Positions 1-9,012 are shown, numbered from the stretch's first letter. The stretch: DNA of 44,060 nt from Sphingomonadaceae bacterium (GCA_947476425.1 CANJQJ010000023.1:1-44060), one strand, 5' to 3'. The notes: generated by a model from the sequence alone, not told the origin. Made by a program: numbers and translations.

Positions 1-126
1 CACTTGATCGAAAACCTGTTCGCCAAAATCAAGGACTGGCGGCGCATTCACACCCGATATGATCGCTGCGCCCACACCTTCATGTCCGCCATCGCAATCG
101 CCGCTACCGTCATCTTCTGGTTGTGA
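1..126 (+). CDS. IS5-family transposase, C-terminal fragment (cut by window edge)
   Basis: The reading frame is open from the first base and ends in TGA at 124-126. The 41 visible residues include ENLFAKIKDWRRIHTRYD and a hydrophobic tail ending in IFWL. This is the usual C-terminus of IS5-group DDE transposases, with the catalytic Glu region and the basic YREK-like stretch. The catalytic Asp residues and the start lie outside the window, so completeness cannot be judged. The gene points into the broken adenylation gene, which lacks its own 5' end, so the element probably truncated it. The family assignment comes from the C-terminal sequence pattern only. Confidence 0.8.
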   Translation, partial: HLIENLFAKIKDWRRIHTRYDRCAHTFMSAIAIAATVIFWL

Positions 127-145
127 TCAATGAGTCCTGACCCTA
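1..145 (+). mobile_element. Right end of an IS5-like insertion sequence
   Basis: Three bases after the transposase stop comes AATGAGTCCTGACCCTA (129-145). This has the form of the outer terminal inverted repeat of IS5-group elements, read inward as TAGGGTCAGGACTCATT. The element boundary is therefore probably near 145. The TAG/CTAG at 144 could belong to a short target duplication, as is common for this group. The left end is outside the window, so neither the duplication nor the element length can be confirmed. Confidence 0.65.
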
Positions 146-341
146 GGATGCTGCGGACCTGCGGACCGCCAAGGGGCCGCGCGATCGTGACAAGGGGTGA
201 GCTTTCCATGCCGGTGATGGTGTCCAGCAATGAAGCAGGCGTACGGGCACCCAGGACAAGCCACGACGATCACTCGACATCGCTTCTGCCGGATATCAAC
301 CAGCGGCTCGCTCCAGCGATCGGCGAGCCGATCCATGCCGC

Positions 342-2850
342 GTTGCCGCAGCACGTTCCGAAGCCCTGGCAGTAATCCATTCCGGGCAGGCCTACAGCTA
401 TGGGCTGCTCGAAGCGCGATCGCGCCGGCTCGCCGCGCATCTCATGGGCCTTGGCCTGGGTTCGGGATCGCGGGTGGTGATCGTCGCCGAACGGGCGCCC
501 TGGTTGATCTGGACGATGCTTGCCGTCTCGCGAATCGGCGCGGTGTTCGTGGTCCTCGACGGCGCCTATCCCGAGAAACGGATCGAGACGCTCGCCGGGA
601 TTGCGATGCCGGATGCGATATTGGGCAGCGCAAGCGCCGCGATCTGGGGGCTGGCAGCGGATGTCGCAATCGCCCGCAACGTCGATCTGGTCGACGCGGA
701 TGCCGAATATCCTGAACCCACGCTTTCGTCGCTTCCAGCCATGATCGCTGAAGACCAGCCCGCCTATTTCCTCTTCACCTCGGGGAGCACCGGCCTTCCC
801 AAATGCGTTGCCTGCTCGCACATCCCGTTGTCGCATTTCGTGAAGTGGCAAACCGAGAGCTTCGGCCTGATTCCAACGGACCGGTTCACGATGCTCTCAG
901 GGCTCTCGCACGACCCGTTGATGCGCGACATCTTCACGCCGCTGTCCATCGGCGCTGTCCTGCTTATCCCCGAACAGGACGACATATACGGCCCCGGTCG
1001 CCTGCTGGCATGGTTCAAGAAGGTCCAACCCTCGGTCGCGCATATGACGCCTGCGATGAGCCAGCTGCTCACCGCCGGACGAACGACGGCTGGAGCCCTT
1101 GGCGACCTCCGGCTGGTCTTCATGGGCGGGGATTCGCTCCGCCCCCCGGTCATACGCGACCTGCGGGTGCTCGCGCCAAACGCCGAGGTCATCAATTTCT
1201 ACGGCTCGACGGAGACTCCGCAGGCTGCCGGTTTCTATCGCTGGCGCGACGACGAGGATTTCAAGACAGTTCCGGTGGGAACAGGGTCCGATGGGTTCCA
1301 GCTGGTTGTCATGGATCCGGCGCACCGCCCGCTCGGCTTTGGCGAGGAAGGCGAGATCGCTCGCCGACCATCCTGATGTCACCGCGGCCTTCGCACTGGC
1401 GCCCGCGAATGATGGCCAGCGCGCGATCTTCGCCGTAGTCGTGGGCGACATCGACGGTGACGATGCTGGCCTGACCGCATATCTGGCCGAGCGGTTGCCG
1501 GGCTATATGGTGCCCGAGAAGATCCGCCACATCGAAACTATGCCATTGCTGCCCAATGGCAAGCTTGATCGCAAGGCGCTTGACGCGCTGTTCGAGCCCG
1601 AAGCGCCCCCTCCAATGGTCGACGAGGATCTCACGGGCAAGGAAGCCGAGATGATCGCGGCCTGGGGCGCCGTGCTCAATCGCCGGCAAATCTCTCCGGA
1701 CAATAGCTGCGTCAGCCTCGGCATAGACAGCCTGTCCTATGTCCAGATCTACCTCGCGACCGAAGACCTGCTCGGAAGGATGCCCGATCAGTGGCAGGGC
1801 ATGACAATCCGCCAGCTTGCCGGGCGGGAAACCGCACGCGGATCGATCTGGCGAAGCATCGACATGGCGATGTTCGTTCGCGCGGTCTCGATCCTCGTCG
1901 TCGTGGCTGCGCACTTCAATATTACTCATGGCTATCCCGGTGGCGCGACGAGCGGCCTGTTCCTGGTTTCGGGGCTATTGTTCGGTCAGCTTCAGTTGAG
2001 CGAAGTCTTTATGACGCGATCATCCAAGCCGATCTGGCGGTTGACCCTGACGGTGCTGATCCCGACCTTGTTGGTCTGCTGGGCAATCACGCTGGCGCGA
2101 TTGGCACTCCACAAGAACCCCCATCTTTCGCTGTTCCTGCTATATGCGAATTTCGCACCAAAGGCCGAAAATCATTATGATTTCTACCTCTGGTACCTGC
2201 ATTGCACGATCCAGATCCTGGCGCTGACCGCGATCAGCTATGTCGTAGTCGCACGCTTCGCCCGTTTTCACGTCGATCCGTTGCGCTTCTCGGCGATGGT
2301 CTTCACCTTTTCCGCGCTGCTGAAATTCGCTGCGCTCGCGGTAATCTCGCCGGGGTTCCTGCCCTACCGGCTGCCGCTGGACCGAATCTCGAGCTATATG
2401 GTGACGACCCATTGGGCGACCTTCGCGCTCGGTTCGCTCATTGCCTGCTTGCGCGGCCCACGACACAAGGCTGCCGCCTTCTTCGCGATCCTCGCCTATG
2501 CCGGGGCGACCGCAGCGACGTTCCCCGATCTCAGTTGGCTGTTCATTACCGGTTCGGGGCTGCTGCTGCTGCTGTTCAAAAAGGTCCCGATGCCCAAGCC
2601 GTTCAACCGCATCCTGCTGATGATCGCTGGCGCATCGCTGTTCATCTACCTGACTCACACCAAATTCTAGCAATTGCTGGTCTTCCTCGATATCCGGAAC
2701 AGCCTGGTCCAGTACCCGATCGCGATCGCGGCGGGGATCTTGCTATGGCATCTTTGGCAGCGAATCCGCTATCCGGCGACGGTGCTGTTCTGGCGGCTGG
2801 TGCGGATCGCTCGGGGCGTGATTGCGTCGACCCGGCTTTCGATCCGGTAG
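342..2850 (+). pseudogene. Broken adenylation-carrier-membrane acyltransferase fusion
   Basis: The remains encode an AMP-forming adenylation domain, a carrier domain and a multi-span membrane domain. Adenylation motifs are readable: TSGSTGLPK (about 780-806), GLSHDPLMRDIFTPL (about 900-945), NFYGSTE (about 1195-1215) and, after a frame change, LPNGKLDRKAL (about 1551-1580). The carrier motif GIDSLS (about 1720-1737) includes the phosphopantetheine serine. From about 1855 the protein is hydrophobic and begins like an acyltransferase-3 domain (VSILVVVAAHF). Three lesions are visible. The 5' end is missing next to the IS end. Near 1350-1375 the frame jumps from GEEGEIA straight to HPDVTAAFA, losing about 90 residues that normally carry the TGD and QVKIRG motifs. 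An in-frame TAG lies at 2668-2670, after which 59 matching codons run to TAG at 2848. The native function probably was loading an amino or hydroxy acid and passing it to a membrane acceptor. The substrate is unknown. Confidence 0.8.
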
Positions 2851-2881
2851 CAAGGCAAGCGTCTTCCCGATTGCGAGCCCC

Positions 2882-2974
2882 CGTCATCCCGACGAAAGTG
2901 GGGGTCCATGGGACGCACAGGTCTCACGATCGAAAAACTCCGTATCGTGGATCCCGGCGTCCGCCGGGATGACG
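2882..2974. repeat. Intergenic inverted repeat, CGTCATCCC family, copy 1
   Basis: The element starts with CGTCATCCC and ends with GGGATGACG, with inner complementary pieces. It can fold into a long stem-loop in either strand. It closely matches the copy at 27463-27556, including the central CCATGGGAC and TATCGTGGATCCCGGCGT segments. It lies between the convergent 3' ends of the broken acyltransferase gene and ettA, where it could end transcription or protect mRNA ends. Confidence 0.8.
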
Positions 2975-2977
2975 AAT

Positions 2978-3003
2978 CACTCCCCTCGCTGGCAGGGAGG
3001 GGT
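2978..3003. repeat. C/G-rich inverted repeat, CTCCCT family, copy 1
   Basis: The sequence has the form TCCCCTCGCTGGCAGGGAGGGG and can fold into a short hairpin. It directly follows the CGTCATCCC-family repeat. Related sequences recur at 25812-25929 and 42237-42330. Confidence 0.6.
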
Positions 3004-3027
3004 TGAGGTCGGTCGAGCGGCCGGGCT

Positions 3028-4707
3028 TTAGCGGGTGAGCTTCTTATATGCGAGGCGTGTTGGCCGATCGGCCGCATCGCCGAGGCGCCGCCGCTTGTCT
3101 TCCTCATAGGATTCGAAGTTTCCCTCGAACCATTCGACATGGCTGTCGCCTTCGAACGCGAGGATGTGCGTTGCGAGTCGATCGAGGAAGAAGCGGTCAT
3201 GGCTGATCACCACGGCGCAGCCGGCGAAGCTTTCCAGCGCTTCCTCGAGCGCGCGCAGCGTCTCGACGTCGAGATCGTTGGTTGGCTCATCGAGCAGCAG
3301 GACGTTGCCGCCCTGGCGAAGCATCTTGGCCATGTGAACTCGGTTGCGTTCACCGCCCGACAATTGCCCGACCTTCTTCTGCTGGTCGACGCCCTTGAAG
3401 TTGAATGCGCCCACATAAGCGCGCGTCGCGACGTCATGCTTGCCGAAGGTGAAGCGATCGAGGCCGTCGGAGATTTCCTCCCAGACATTCTTGTTGGGAT
3501 CGAGCGCATCACGGCTCTGGTCGACATAGCCGAGGCGTACCGTCTCGCCGATCTTGATCGATCCGCCGCCGGGCTTTTCCTGCCCTGTGATGAGCTTGAA
3601 CAGCGTCGACTTGCCGGCGCCGTTCGGCCCGATCACGCCGACGATGCCACCTGGTGGCAGCGTGAACGAGAGATCCTCGAACAGCAGCTTGTCGCCATAG
3701 CTCATCGTCAGGTCCTGCGCCTCGATGACGTTGCCGCCGAGACGTTCGGGAATCTGGATCAGGATCTGTGCCGCGCCCGGGCGACGATCGGCCTGCTTTT
3801 CGACCAGCTCGTCAAATGCCCGGATACGCGCCTTGGACTTGGTCTGGCGGGCCTTGGGGCTCTGCCGGATCCATTGCAGTTCCTGCTGGATCGCCTTCTG
3901 GCGGCCTTCCTCCTCGCGATCCTCCTGCGACATGCGCTTGGTCTTGCCCTCGAGCCAGGCCGAGTAATTGCCTTCGAACGGAATGCCGCGCCCGCGATCG
4001 ATCTCGAGCACCCAGCCAACGACATTGTCGAGGAAGTAGCGATCGTGGGTGACGAGAATCACGTTGCCCGCATAGTTGATGAGGTGATTTTCGAGCCACT
4101 GGACGCTTTCGGCGTCGAGATGGTTGGTAGGCTCATCGAGCAGCAGGATTTCCGGCTTTTCGAGAAGCAGCCGGCACAGCGCGACGCGGCGACGCTCACC
4201 GCCCGAGAGGCTATCGACCGACCAGTCGCCAGGTGGGCAGCGCAGGGCTTCCATTGCGATTTCGAGCTGGTTGTCGAGTGTCCAGCCATCGACCGCGTCG
4301 ATTTTCTCCTGCAGATCGCCCATTTCGGCGAGCAGCGCGTCGAAATCGCAGTCCTCGGGGGGATCACCCATGATCGCGGAGATCTCGTTGAAGCGATCCA
4401 TCATGTCCGCGGTCTCGCGGACGCCGTCCATGACGTTTTCCTTGACGGTCTTCTTCGGATTGAGGTGCGGCTCCTGCGCAAGATAGCCCACGCGGACATT
4501 TTCGCCCGCCCAGGCCTCGCCGACATATTCGGTGTCATAGCCCGCCATGATTTTCATCAAGGTGGACTTGCCGGCGCCGTTGACGCCGATGATGGCGATC
4601 TTGGTTCCGGGCAGGAACTGGAGATCGATGTTGTTGAGGACGGGCTTTGGGGCGCCGGGGAAGGTCTTGGTCAGACCCTTCATCACGTAACTATATTGGA
4701 CGGCCAT
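3028..4707 (-). CDS. ettA: Energy-dependent translational throttle protein EttA (ABC-F)
   Basis: This 559-residue protein has two ATP-binding cassettes and no membrane segments, as expected for the ABC-F class. EttA binds the ribosomal E site and gates entry into elongation according to the ATP/ADP ratio. The first cassette has Walker A GVNGAGKST and signature LSGGERRRVALCR. The second has GPNGAGKST and LSGGERNRVHMAK. Both have LLLDEPTN Walker B segments, and a charged linker lies between them. The length matches E. coli EttA (about 555). The start MAVQYSY was chosen because it begins the conserved N-terminus and has GGAG about 11 bases upstream. An in-frame extension to 4914 is low-complexity and unlike the family. 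The neighbours are unrelated. Confidence 0.95.
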   Translation of the reverse strand: MAVQYSYVMKGLTKTFPGAPKPVLNNIDLQFLPGTKIAIIGVNGAGKSTLMKIMAGYDTEYVGEAWAGENVRVGYLAQEPHLNPKKTVKENVMDGVRETADMMDRFNEISAIMGDPPEDCDFDALLAEMGDLQEKIDAVDGWTLDNQLEIAMEALRCPPGDWSVDSLSGGERRRVALCRLLLEKPEILLLDEPTNHLDAESVQWLENHLINYAGNVILVTHDRYFLDNVVGWVLEIDRGRGIPFEGNYSAWLEGKTKRMSQEDREEEGRQKAIQQELQWIRQSPKARQTKSKARIRAFDELVEKQADRRPGAAQILIQIPERLGGNVIEAQDLTMSYGDKLLFEDLSFTLPPGGIVGVIGPNGAGKSTLFKLITGQEKPGGGSIKIGETVRLGYVDQSRDALDPNKNVWEEISDGLDRFTFGKHDVATRAYVGAFNFKGVDQQKKVGQLSGGERNRVHMAKMLRQGGNVLLLDEPTNDLDVETLRALEEALESFAGCAVVISHDRFFLDRLATHILAFEGDSHVEWFEGNFESYEEDKRRRLGDAADRPTRLAYKKLTR

Positions 4708-4921
4708 CGCTGTGGAGACTCCGCTGGATCGGCTGATCTTCGAATATGCGCCGCCCCTAGCCCAGCACGCCTGTCTTGGCAAACGGCGGCGCTGCATCGT
4801 TGCTCGCGAGCAGCCGAACCAGGAGTTCGTAGTGGCTCCAATCGCCCGATATAGGGCACGGCTGGGCAGTCCCAGGACCCTCGCGGGAGTATGGGAGCCC
4901 CTACCCGCGTGCATTTCTTCG

Positions 4922-4949
4922 TTGACGATAAATTGGCGGACGCTATGGA
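4922..4949 (+). promoter_or_regulatory. Candidate sigma-70 promoter for the small lipoprotein
   Basis: TTGACG (4922-4927) is followed after 16 bases by TATGGA (4944-4949), about 55 bases before the lipoprotein start. The rest of the 297-base gap between ettA and the lipoprotein (4708-5004) shows no gene I recognise. The assignment is by eye and tentative. Confidence 0.35.
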
Positions 4950-5004
4950 AATGCTTGGGACGGCGACGGGCCGGGCCCGAAATAAAACTCTGGGAGCTGC
5001 TCGA

Positions 5005-5226
5005 ATGAAGAAGCTTAGCTTTGTTCTCGCCGCCGCCGGCCTGATGTCTCTGGCCGCCTGCAACAAGACGGAAGCACCTGCTGCGAATGCCGCCGATAAC
5101 GCGGTTGACGTGATGGAGAACGCTGCGGACAACCTCGAAGCTGCGGCTGACAATGTGGTTGAAGCTGCCAACGCGACGGAAGCTGCTGCCAACGCAGTCA
5201 CTAACGCCGCTGGCAACGCGATGTAA
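5005..5226 (+). CDS. Small Ala/Asn-rich lipoprotein, hypothetical
   Basis: The 73-residue product begins MKKLSFVLAAAGLMSLAAC. This is a classic lipoprotein signal with an LAAC lipobox, giving a mature protein that starts at Cys19. The mature part is built of repeated Ala-Ala-Asn/Asp units (NAADN, ENAADN, EAAADN), so it should be strongly helical and may form a coiled coil in the periplasm. The ATG at 5005 was chosen over an upstream ATG at 4891 because it starts the signal sequence and has GGGAG 9 bases upstream. Proteins of this look are common and uncharacterised in sphingomonads. A strong terminator follows. I assign no function. Confidence 0.75.
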   Translation: MKKLSFVLAAAGLMSLAACNKTEAPAANAADNAVDVMENAADNLEAAADNVVEAANATEAAANAVTNAAGNAM

Positions 5227-5272
5227 TATCGCAGGCGTCGCCCATCGCGGCGAAGCTTGTGAAACAGGGAAG

Positions 5273-5303
5273 CGGGCGTCCTTGCGGGCGCCCGTTTTTC
5301 TTT
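5273..5303 (+). terminator. Rho-independent terminator between the lipoprotein and cysS
   Basis: A 9-bp stem (5273-5281 with 5286-5294, one G-T pair) closes a TTGC loop and is followed by TTTTTCTTT. The T-run ends 14 bases before the cysS start. No room remains for a separate cysS promoter after it. Confidence 0.85.
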
Positions 5304-5317
5304 GTTAGAGGCAACTA

Positions 5318-6844
5318 ATGACCGATCCTGCTCCGCTGATCCTGTTCAACAGCCTCACCCGCGAGAGCGAGGTCTTCAAGCCGATCGATCCAGCGATGGT
5401 CCGGCTCTACAGTTGCGGCCCGACGGTCTATAATTTCGCCCATCTCGGCAATCTGCGCGCCTATGTGTTCACCGATACGTTGCGCCGGACGCTCAACTGG
5501 AAGGGCTGGCCGGTCAATCATGTCATCAACATCACCGACGTCGGCCACCTGACCTCCGACGCCGATGAAGGCGACGACAAGATGGAGGCGGCCGCACGAT
5601 CGGCGAACAAGACGATCTGGGATATCGCGGCCTTTTATACCGCTGCCTTCAAGGACGATCTTGTCCGCCTCAACATCCGCCATCCCACCCTGTGGAGCAC
5701 GGCGACCGATCATATCCAGGACATGATAGCCTTCGCCCGCACCATCGAGGCGCATGGCGCGGCCTATGAACTCGATACGGGCCTTTATTTCGATACGAGC
5801 AAGGTTCCCGACTATGGCCGCCTTGCGGGCAATCGCGAAGGGCCTGAGATCGCTCGCATCGATGCCGTAGAGGGCAAACGCCGCGCCAGCGACTTTGCGA
5901 TCTGGCGCCGATCGGCGTCGGGCGAGCAGCGCCAGATGGAGTGGCTTTCGCCCTGGGGCCCCGGCGCGCCGGGCTGGCACCTCGAATGCTCGGTGATGAG
6001 CATGAAATATCTGGGCCAGCAGTTCGATATTCACACCGGCGGCATCGATCATCGCGAAATCCACCATTGCAACGAAATCGCTCAGAATCAGGCCTTCACC
6101 GGCTCCGAAAGGACTGGCGCGAATATCTGGATGCACAATAATTTCCTGGTGGATCGCGGGGGCAAGATGTCGAAGTCGAAGGGCGGGTTCGCGACCCTGC
6201 GCTCGCTGATCGATCGCGGCGTGCATCCCCTCGCCTATCGCCTGCTCTGCCTCTCGGCGCATTATCGATCCGAACTCGAATTTTCACCCGAAGGCGTCGC
6301 GGCAGCCTTTACGCGATTAAAGCGCCTCGCCATGGCGGTCGCCCAGCTGCGCGCCAAGCTGGATGGCGAGCCCGGATGGCTTCGCTTGTTAGACGAGATC
6401 GACGCAAGTCGCGGCGCGGACCTGAGCTATCAGCGGGCGATCCTGGAAAACGGTCTGCCCCGGCAGGCGCAGGACATTATCAGGCGTTTCGATGCGGCGA
6501 TCGCAGCCGATCTCAATGTACCGCAGGCGCTGACGCTGCTCGACGAGATTCTTGGCCTCAAGGCGGTTTCGCCCGAGGATCGCCTTCGCACGCTTGCCAG
6601 CATGGATCTTGTCCTCGGGCTCGGACTGCTGAGCGTCGATCGCCGGTCGCTCAGCATCGCGCCAGTCGACGCGGCGATCTCCGAAACCGAGATAGAAGCT
6701 GCATTGGAAGAACGTACCGTCGCGCGCGCGGCTAAGGATTATGCCGCTTCGGATACGATTCGTGATCGATTGCTCGGGCTTGGCGTGGATCTGATGGACG
6801 GCGATCCGCTTCGCTGGGAATGGAAGGTCAGGCTCGACCTTTAG
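5318..6844 (+). CDS. cysS: Cysteinyl-tRNA synthetase
   Basis: This 508-residue class I synthetase charges tRNA-Cys with cysteine in the cytosol. The N-terminal SCGPTVYNFAHLGNLRAY contains the zinc-binding Cys and the HIGH-type motif (HLGN). Further expected zinc ligands occur in LECSVMS and the DHREIHHCNE segment. The KMSKS loop is present as GGKMSKSKGG. The C-terminal third is the helical anticodon-binding region. The ATG at 5318 has AGAGG 6 bases upstream. The gene follows the lipoprotein terminator almost at once, so its transcription probably depends on read-through or on a promoter further upstream. It converges with the epimerase gene, with one base between the two stop codons. Confidence 0.96.
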   Translation: MTDPAPLILFNSLTRESEVFKPIDPAMVRLYSCGPTVYNFAHLGNLRAYVFTDTLRRTLNWKGWPVNHVINITDVGHLTSDADEGDDKMEAAARSANKTIWDIAAFYTAAFKDDLVRLNIRHPTLWSTATDHIQDMIAFARTIEAHGAAYELDTGLYFDTSKVPDYGRLAGNREGPEIARIDAVEGKRRASDFAIWRRSASGEQRQMEWLSPWGPGAPGWHLECSVMSMKYLGQQFDIHTGGIDHREIHHCNEIAQNQAFTGSERTGANIWMHNNFLVDRGGKMSKSKGGFATLRSLIDRGVHPLAYRLLCLSAHYRSELEFSPEGVAAAFTRLKRLAMAVAQLRAKLDGEPGWLRLLDEIDASRGADLSYQRAILENGLPRQAQDIIRRFDAAIAADLNVPQALTLLDEILGLKAVSPEDRLRTLASMDLVLGLGLLSVDRRSLSIAPVDAAISETEIEAALEERTVARAAKDYAASDTIRDRLLGLGVDLMDGDPLRWEWKVRLDL

Positions 6845-6845
6845 C

Positions 6846-7820
6846 TTATCCCCAGAGCGTGCCGGTTGGGGGCAGCATCATGGCGCCGTCGTACTGGAAA
6901 CCCGCCTCGCGATCGCGCGCAAGGAGAAGTGGGCCATCCAGGTCCACCCAGCGCGCCTGTTGGGCGACGAGGAATGCCGGGGCGACCCCAAGCGACGTCG
7001 AGAGCATGCAGCCGACCATGATGTCGAACCCTAGCGCGCATGCCTCGTTGGCGAGCGCCAGCGCCTCGGTGAGACCGCCGGCCTTGTCGAGCTTGATATT
7101 GATCGCCTGATATCGGCCCACGCAGCGTGCGAGGTCGGCACGATCCTGGCAGCTTTCGTCCGCACACAAGGGAATCGGTGACAGCACGCCATCAAGCAAC
7201 GCATCTTCGCCAGCGCGCACCGGTTGCTCGATGAGCTCGACGCCATAGGGCAATAACGCAGCAGCCTCGGCTGCGACGTCACGCCCGGTCCATGCTTCAT
7301 TCGCATCGACGATCAGCCGCGCTCCGGGCGCGCCCTCGCGGACCGCTGCGACCCGGGCATGATCCCCCTCGCCGGCCAGCTTGAGCTTGAGCAAAGGATA
7401 ATGCGGCGCTGCCATGGCGGCGTCAGCGCGCATGCGTGCTGGATCGCCCAGCGAAATGGTGAAGGCGGTGAGCAGCGGCCTTGGCGCTTCGATCCCAGCG
7501 ATCTTCCACACCGGGACCCCAGAGCGCTTGGCCTCAAGGTCCCACTGCGCGGCATCGACTGCATTTCGGGCGGCCCCGCGCGGCAGCGGCAGGCCGGACC
7601 GGATTTGCGAGGCCACGCTTTCCGCGGTTTCGCCATGATAATAGATCGGCGTCGCCTCGCCGCGCCCGACGAAGCCGTCCTCGGCAAGCGTCACGACGAC
7701 GACGTCGACATGCGTCTTCGCCCCGCGAGCGATCGTGAAGCTGCCGGCGACCGGCCAGCGCTCGATCGCTACGTCGAGACGCACCGGATCAGCGGCTGCC
7801 GTGCGTGACGATCCAGTCAT
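6846..7820 (-). CDS. dgcA: Dipeptide epimerase / N-acetyl-D-Glu racemase DgcA-like (enolase superfamily)
   Basis: The 324-residue protein belongs to the muconate-lactonizing subgroup of the enolase superfamily, which epimerises carbon next to a carboxylate using Mg2+. The KxK acid/base motif is visible in LLKLKLAG. Metal ligands are in DANEAW, EQPV and ADESCQD, and the second catalytic lysine is in INIKLDKAGG. The length fits L-Ala-D/L-Glu epimerases and the DgcA racemase. Sequence alone does not separate these substrates, and the usual DgcA partner DgcN is not next to it, so the symbol is provisional. Its ATG lies inside the 3' end of phaZ (32-base overlap), which suggests translational coupling. 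Confidence 0.8.
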   Translation of the reverse strand: MTGSSRTAAADPVRLDVAIERWPVAGSFTIARGAKTHVDVVVVTLAEDGFVGRGEATPIYYHGETAESVASQIRSGLPLPRGAARNAVDAAQWDLEAKRSGVPVWKIAGIEAPRPLLTAFTISLGDPARMRADAAMAAPHYPLLKLKLAGEGDHARVAAVREGAPGARLIVDANEAWTGRDVAAEAAALLPYGVELIEQPVRAGEDALLDGVLSPIPLCADESCQDRADLARCVGRYQAINIKLDKAGGLTEALALANEACALGFDIMVGCMLSTSLGVAPAFLVAQQARWVDLDGPLLLARDREAGFQYDGAMMLPPTGTLWG

Positions 7821-9012
7821 CGACCACGGGGGCGATCAGCTCGCGCCAGCGGCGCCCGTTGAAGATGCCGTAATGGCCGACCGATTCCGCCATATAATAG
7901 CGCTTGAACGCCTCCGGCAGGTTGGTTGCGATATGGAGCGCCGCCTTGGTCTGTCCGAGCCCCGAAATATCGTCGCTTTCGCCTTCGATCGCGAGGATGC
8001 CGATATCGGTGATCGCACCCGGATCGACGCGGCGACCGCGATGCATCATTTCGCCCTTGGGAAGCTGGTGCTTCTGGAAGACCGTCTCGATGGTCTGCAG
8101 ATAGAATTTGGCGTCCATGTCACACACCGAGCGATATTCGTCGTAAAAGGCCTTGGTGGCCTCGGCACTATCCTCATCACCTTCGACGAGATGCTTGAAT
8201 ATCTGCCAATGGCTAACAAGGTGATTGCCGAGATTCATCGCCATGAAGCCGGTCAGCTGCAGGAAACCAGCGTAAACCTGGCGTCCCGAGCCAGGATAGA
8301 GCATCGGTACGCGGAACACGACATTGTTCTCGAACCAGGAAAGCGGGCGCTGGGTCGCGACGGTGTTGACCTCGGTCGGCGCTTCTCGGGTGTCGATCGG
8401 GCCGCCCATCATGGTGAGGGTCAAAGGCCGGCAGGGATCCTTGTCCTCGGACATCAGGCAGGCGGCGGAATAGCAGGGCACCGAAGGCTGGCACACCGCC
8501 AGCATATGGGTGTTGGGCCCGATGGTGTGGAGAAATTCGATCAGATAATCGACATAGTCGTCGAGATCGAAATAGCCCTGGTCGAGCGGAACGAGTTTTG
8601 CATCGCGCCAATCGGTGATGTAGACGTCGCAGGTTGGTAACATGCGTTCGACGGTGCCGCGCAGCAGCGTTGCGAAATGGCCTGACATCGGCGCGACGAT
8701 AAGCAGCTTGGGGCCGCCTTCGACGCCTTCCCGGACGAATCGCTTGAGCTGCCCGAACGGCTTGCGCACGACGATCTCTTCACGCACGGCAACGGTCTTG
8801 CCGTTGACGACGGTCTCATCGAGACCGAACGCGGGCTTGCCGCGCGCTGCCGAGGCATGCGCGAAAACCTCAAGGCCGGATGCGATGACGGGCCCGAACG
8901 TCGTATAGGACATCGGATTTATGGGATTCTGGAGCCACTCGGATCCCATGTCCGCAAGCGCGCTTGCGCTTGCGAGGATCGAGCGTTGAATCTCATAGGC
9001 ATTATAGGACAT
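7789..9012 (-). CDS. phaZ: Intracellular polyhydroxyalkanoate depolymerase
   Basis: The 407-residue alpha/beta-hydrolase matches intracellular PHA depolymerases, which release hydroxyacids from stored polyester granules. The nucleophile is expected to be the Cys in the lipase-like box AVCQPSVP. The other triad members fit the Asp in EGESDDIS and the His in VGHYGIFNG. There is no signal peptide. The start MSYNAYEIQRS was chosen because it begins the conserved family N-terminus and follows GGAGG with a spacing of 10. A longer frame to 9108 adds 32 unlike residues. The gene leads a two-gene unit with the DgcA-like epimerase. It is divergent from the ABC exporter across about 120 bases. Confidence 0.92.
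   Translation of the reverse strand: MSYNAYEIQRSILASASALADMGSEWLQNPINPMSYTTFGPVIASGLEVFAHASAARGKPAFGLDETVVNGKTVAVREEIVVRKPFGQLKRFVREGVEGGPKLLIVAPMSGHFATLLRGTVERMLPTCDVYITDWRDAKLVPLDQGYFDLDDYVDYLIEFLHTIGPNTHMLAVCQPSVPCYSAACLMSEDKDPCRPLTLTMMGGPIDTREAPTEVNTVATQRPLSWFENNVVFRVPMLYPGSGRQVYAGFLQLTGFMAMNLGNHLVSHWQIFKHLVEGDEDSAEATKAFYDEYRSVCDMDAKFYLQTIETVFQKHQLPKGEMMHRGRRVDPGAITDIGILAIEGESDDISGLGQTKAALHIATNLPEAFKRYYMAESVGHYGIFNGRRWRELIAPVVDDWIVTHGSR

Noticed and set aside
130-375. 81-codon plus-strand open frame after the IS end
   Set aside because: It has no recognisable start context or motif. It may include shifted remains of the broken adenylation gene but cannot be supported as a gene.
3139-4854. 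571-codon plus-strand open frame
   Set aside because: It is antisense to ettA with no recognisable domain, and ettA is certain.
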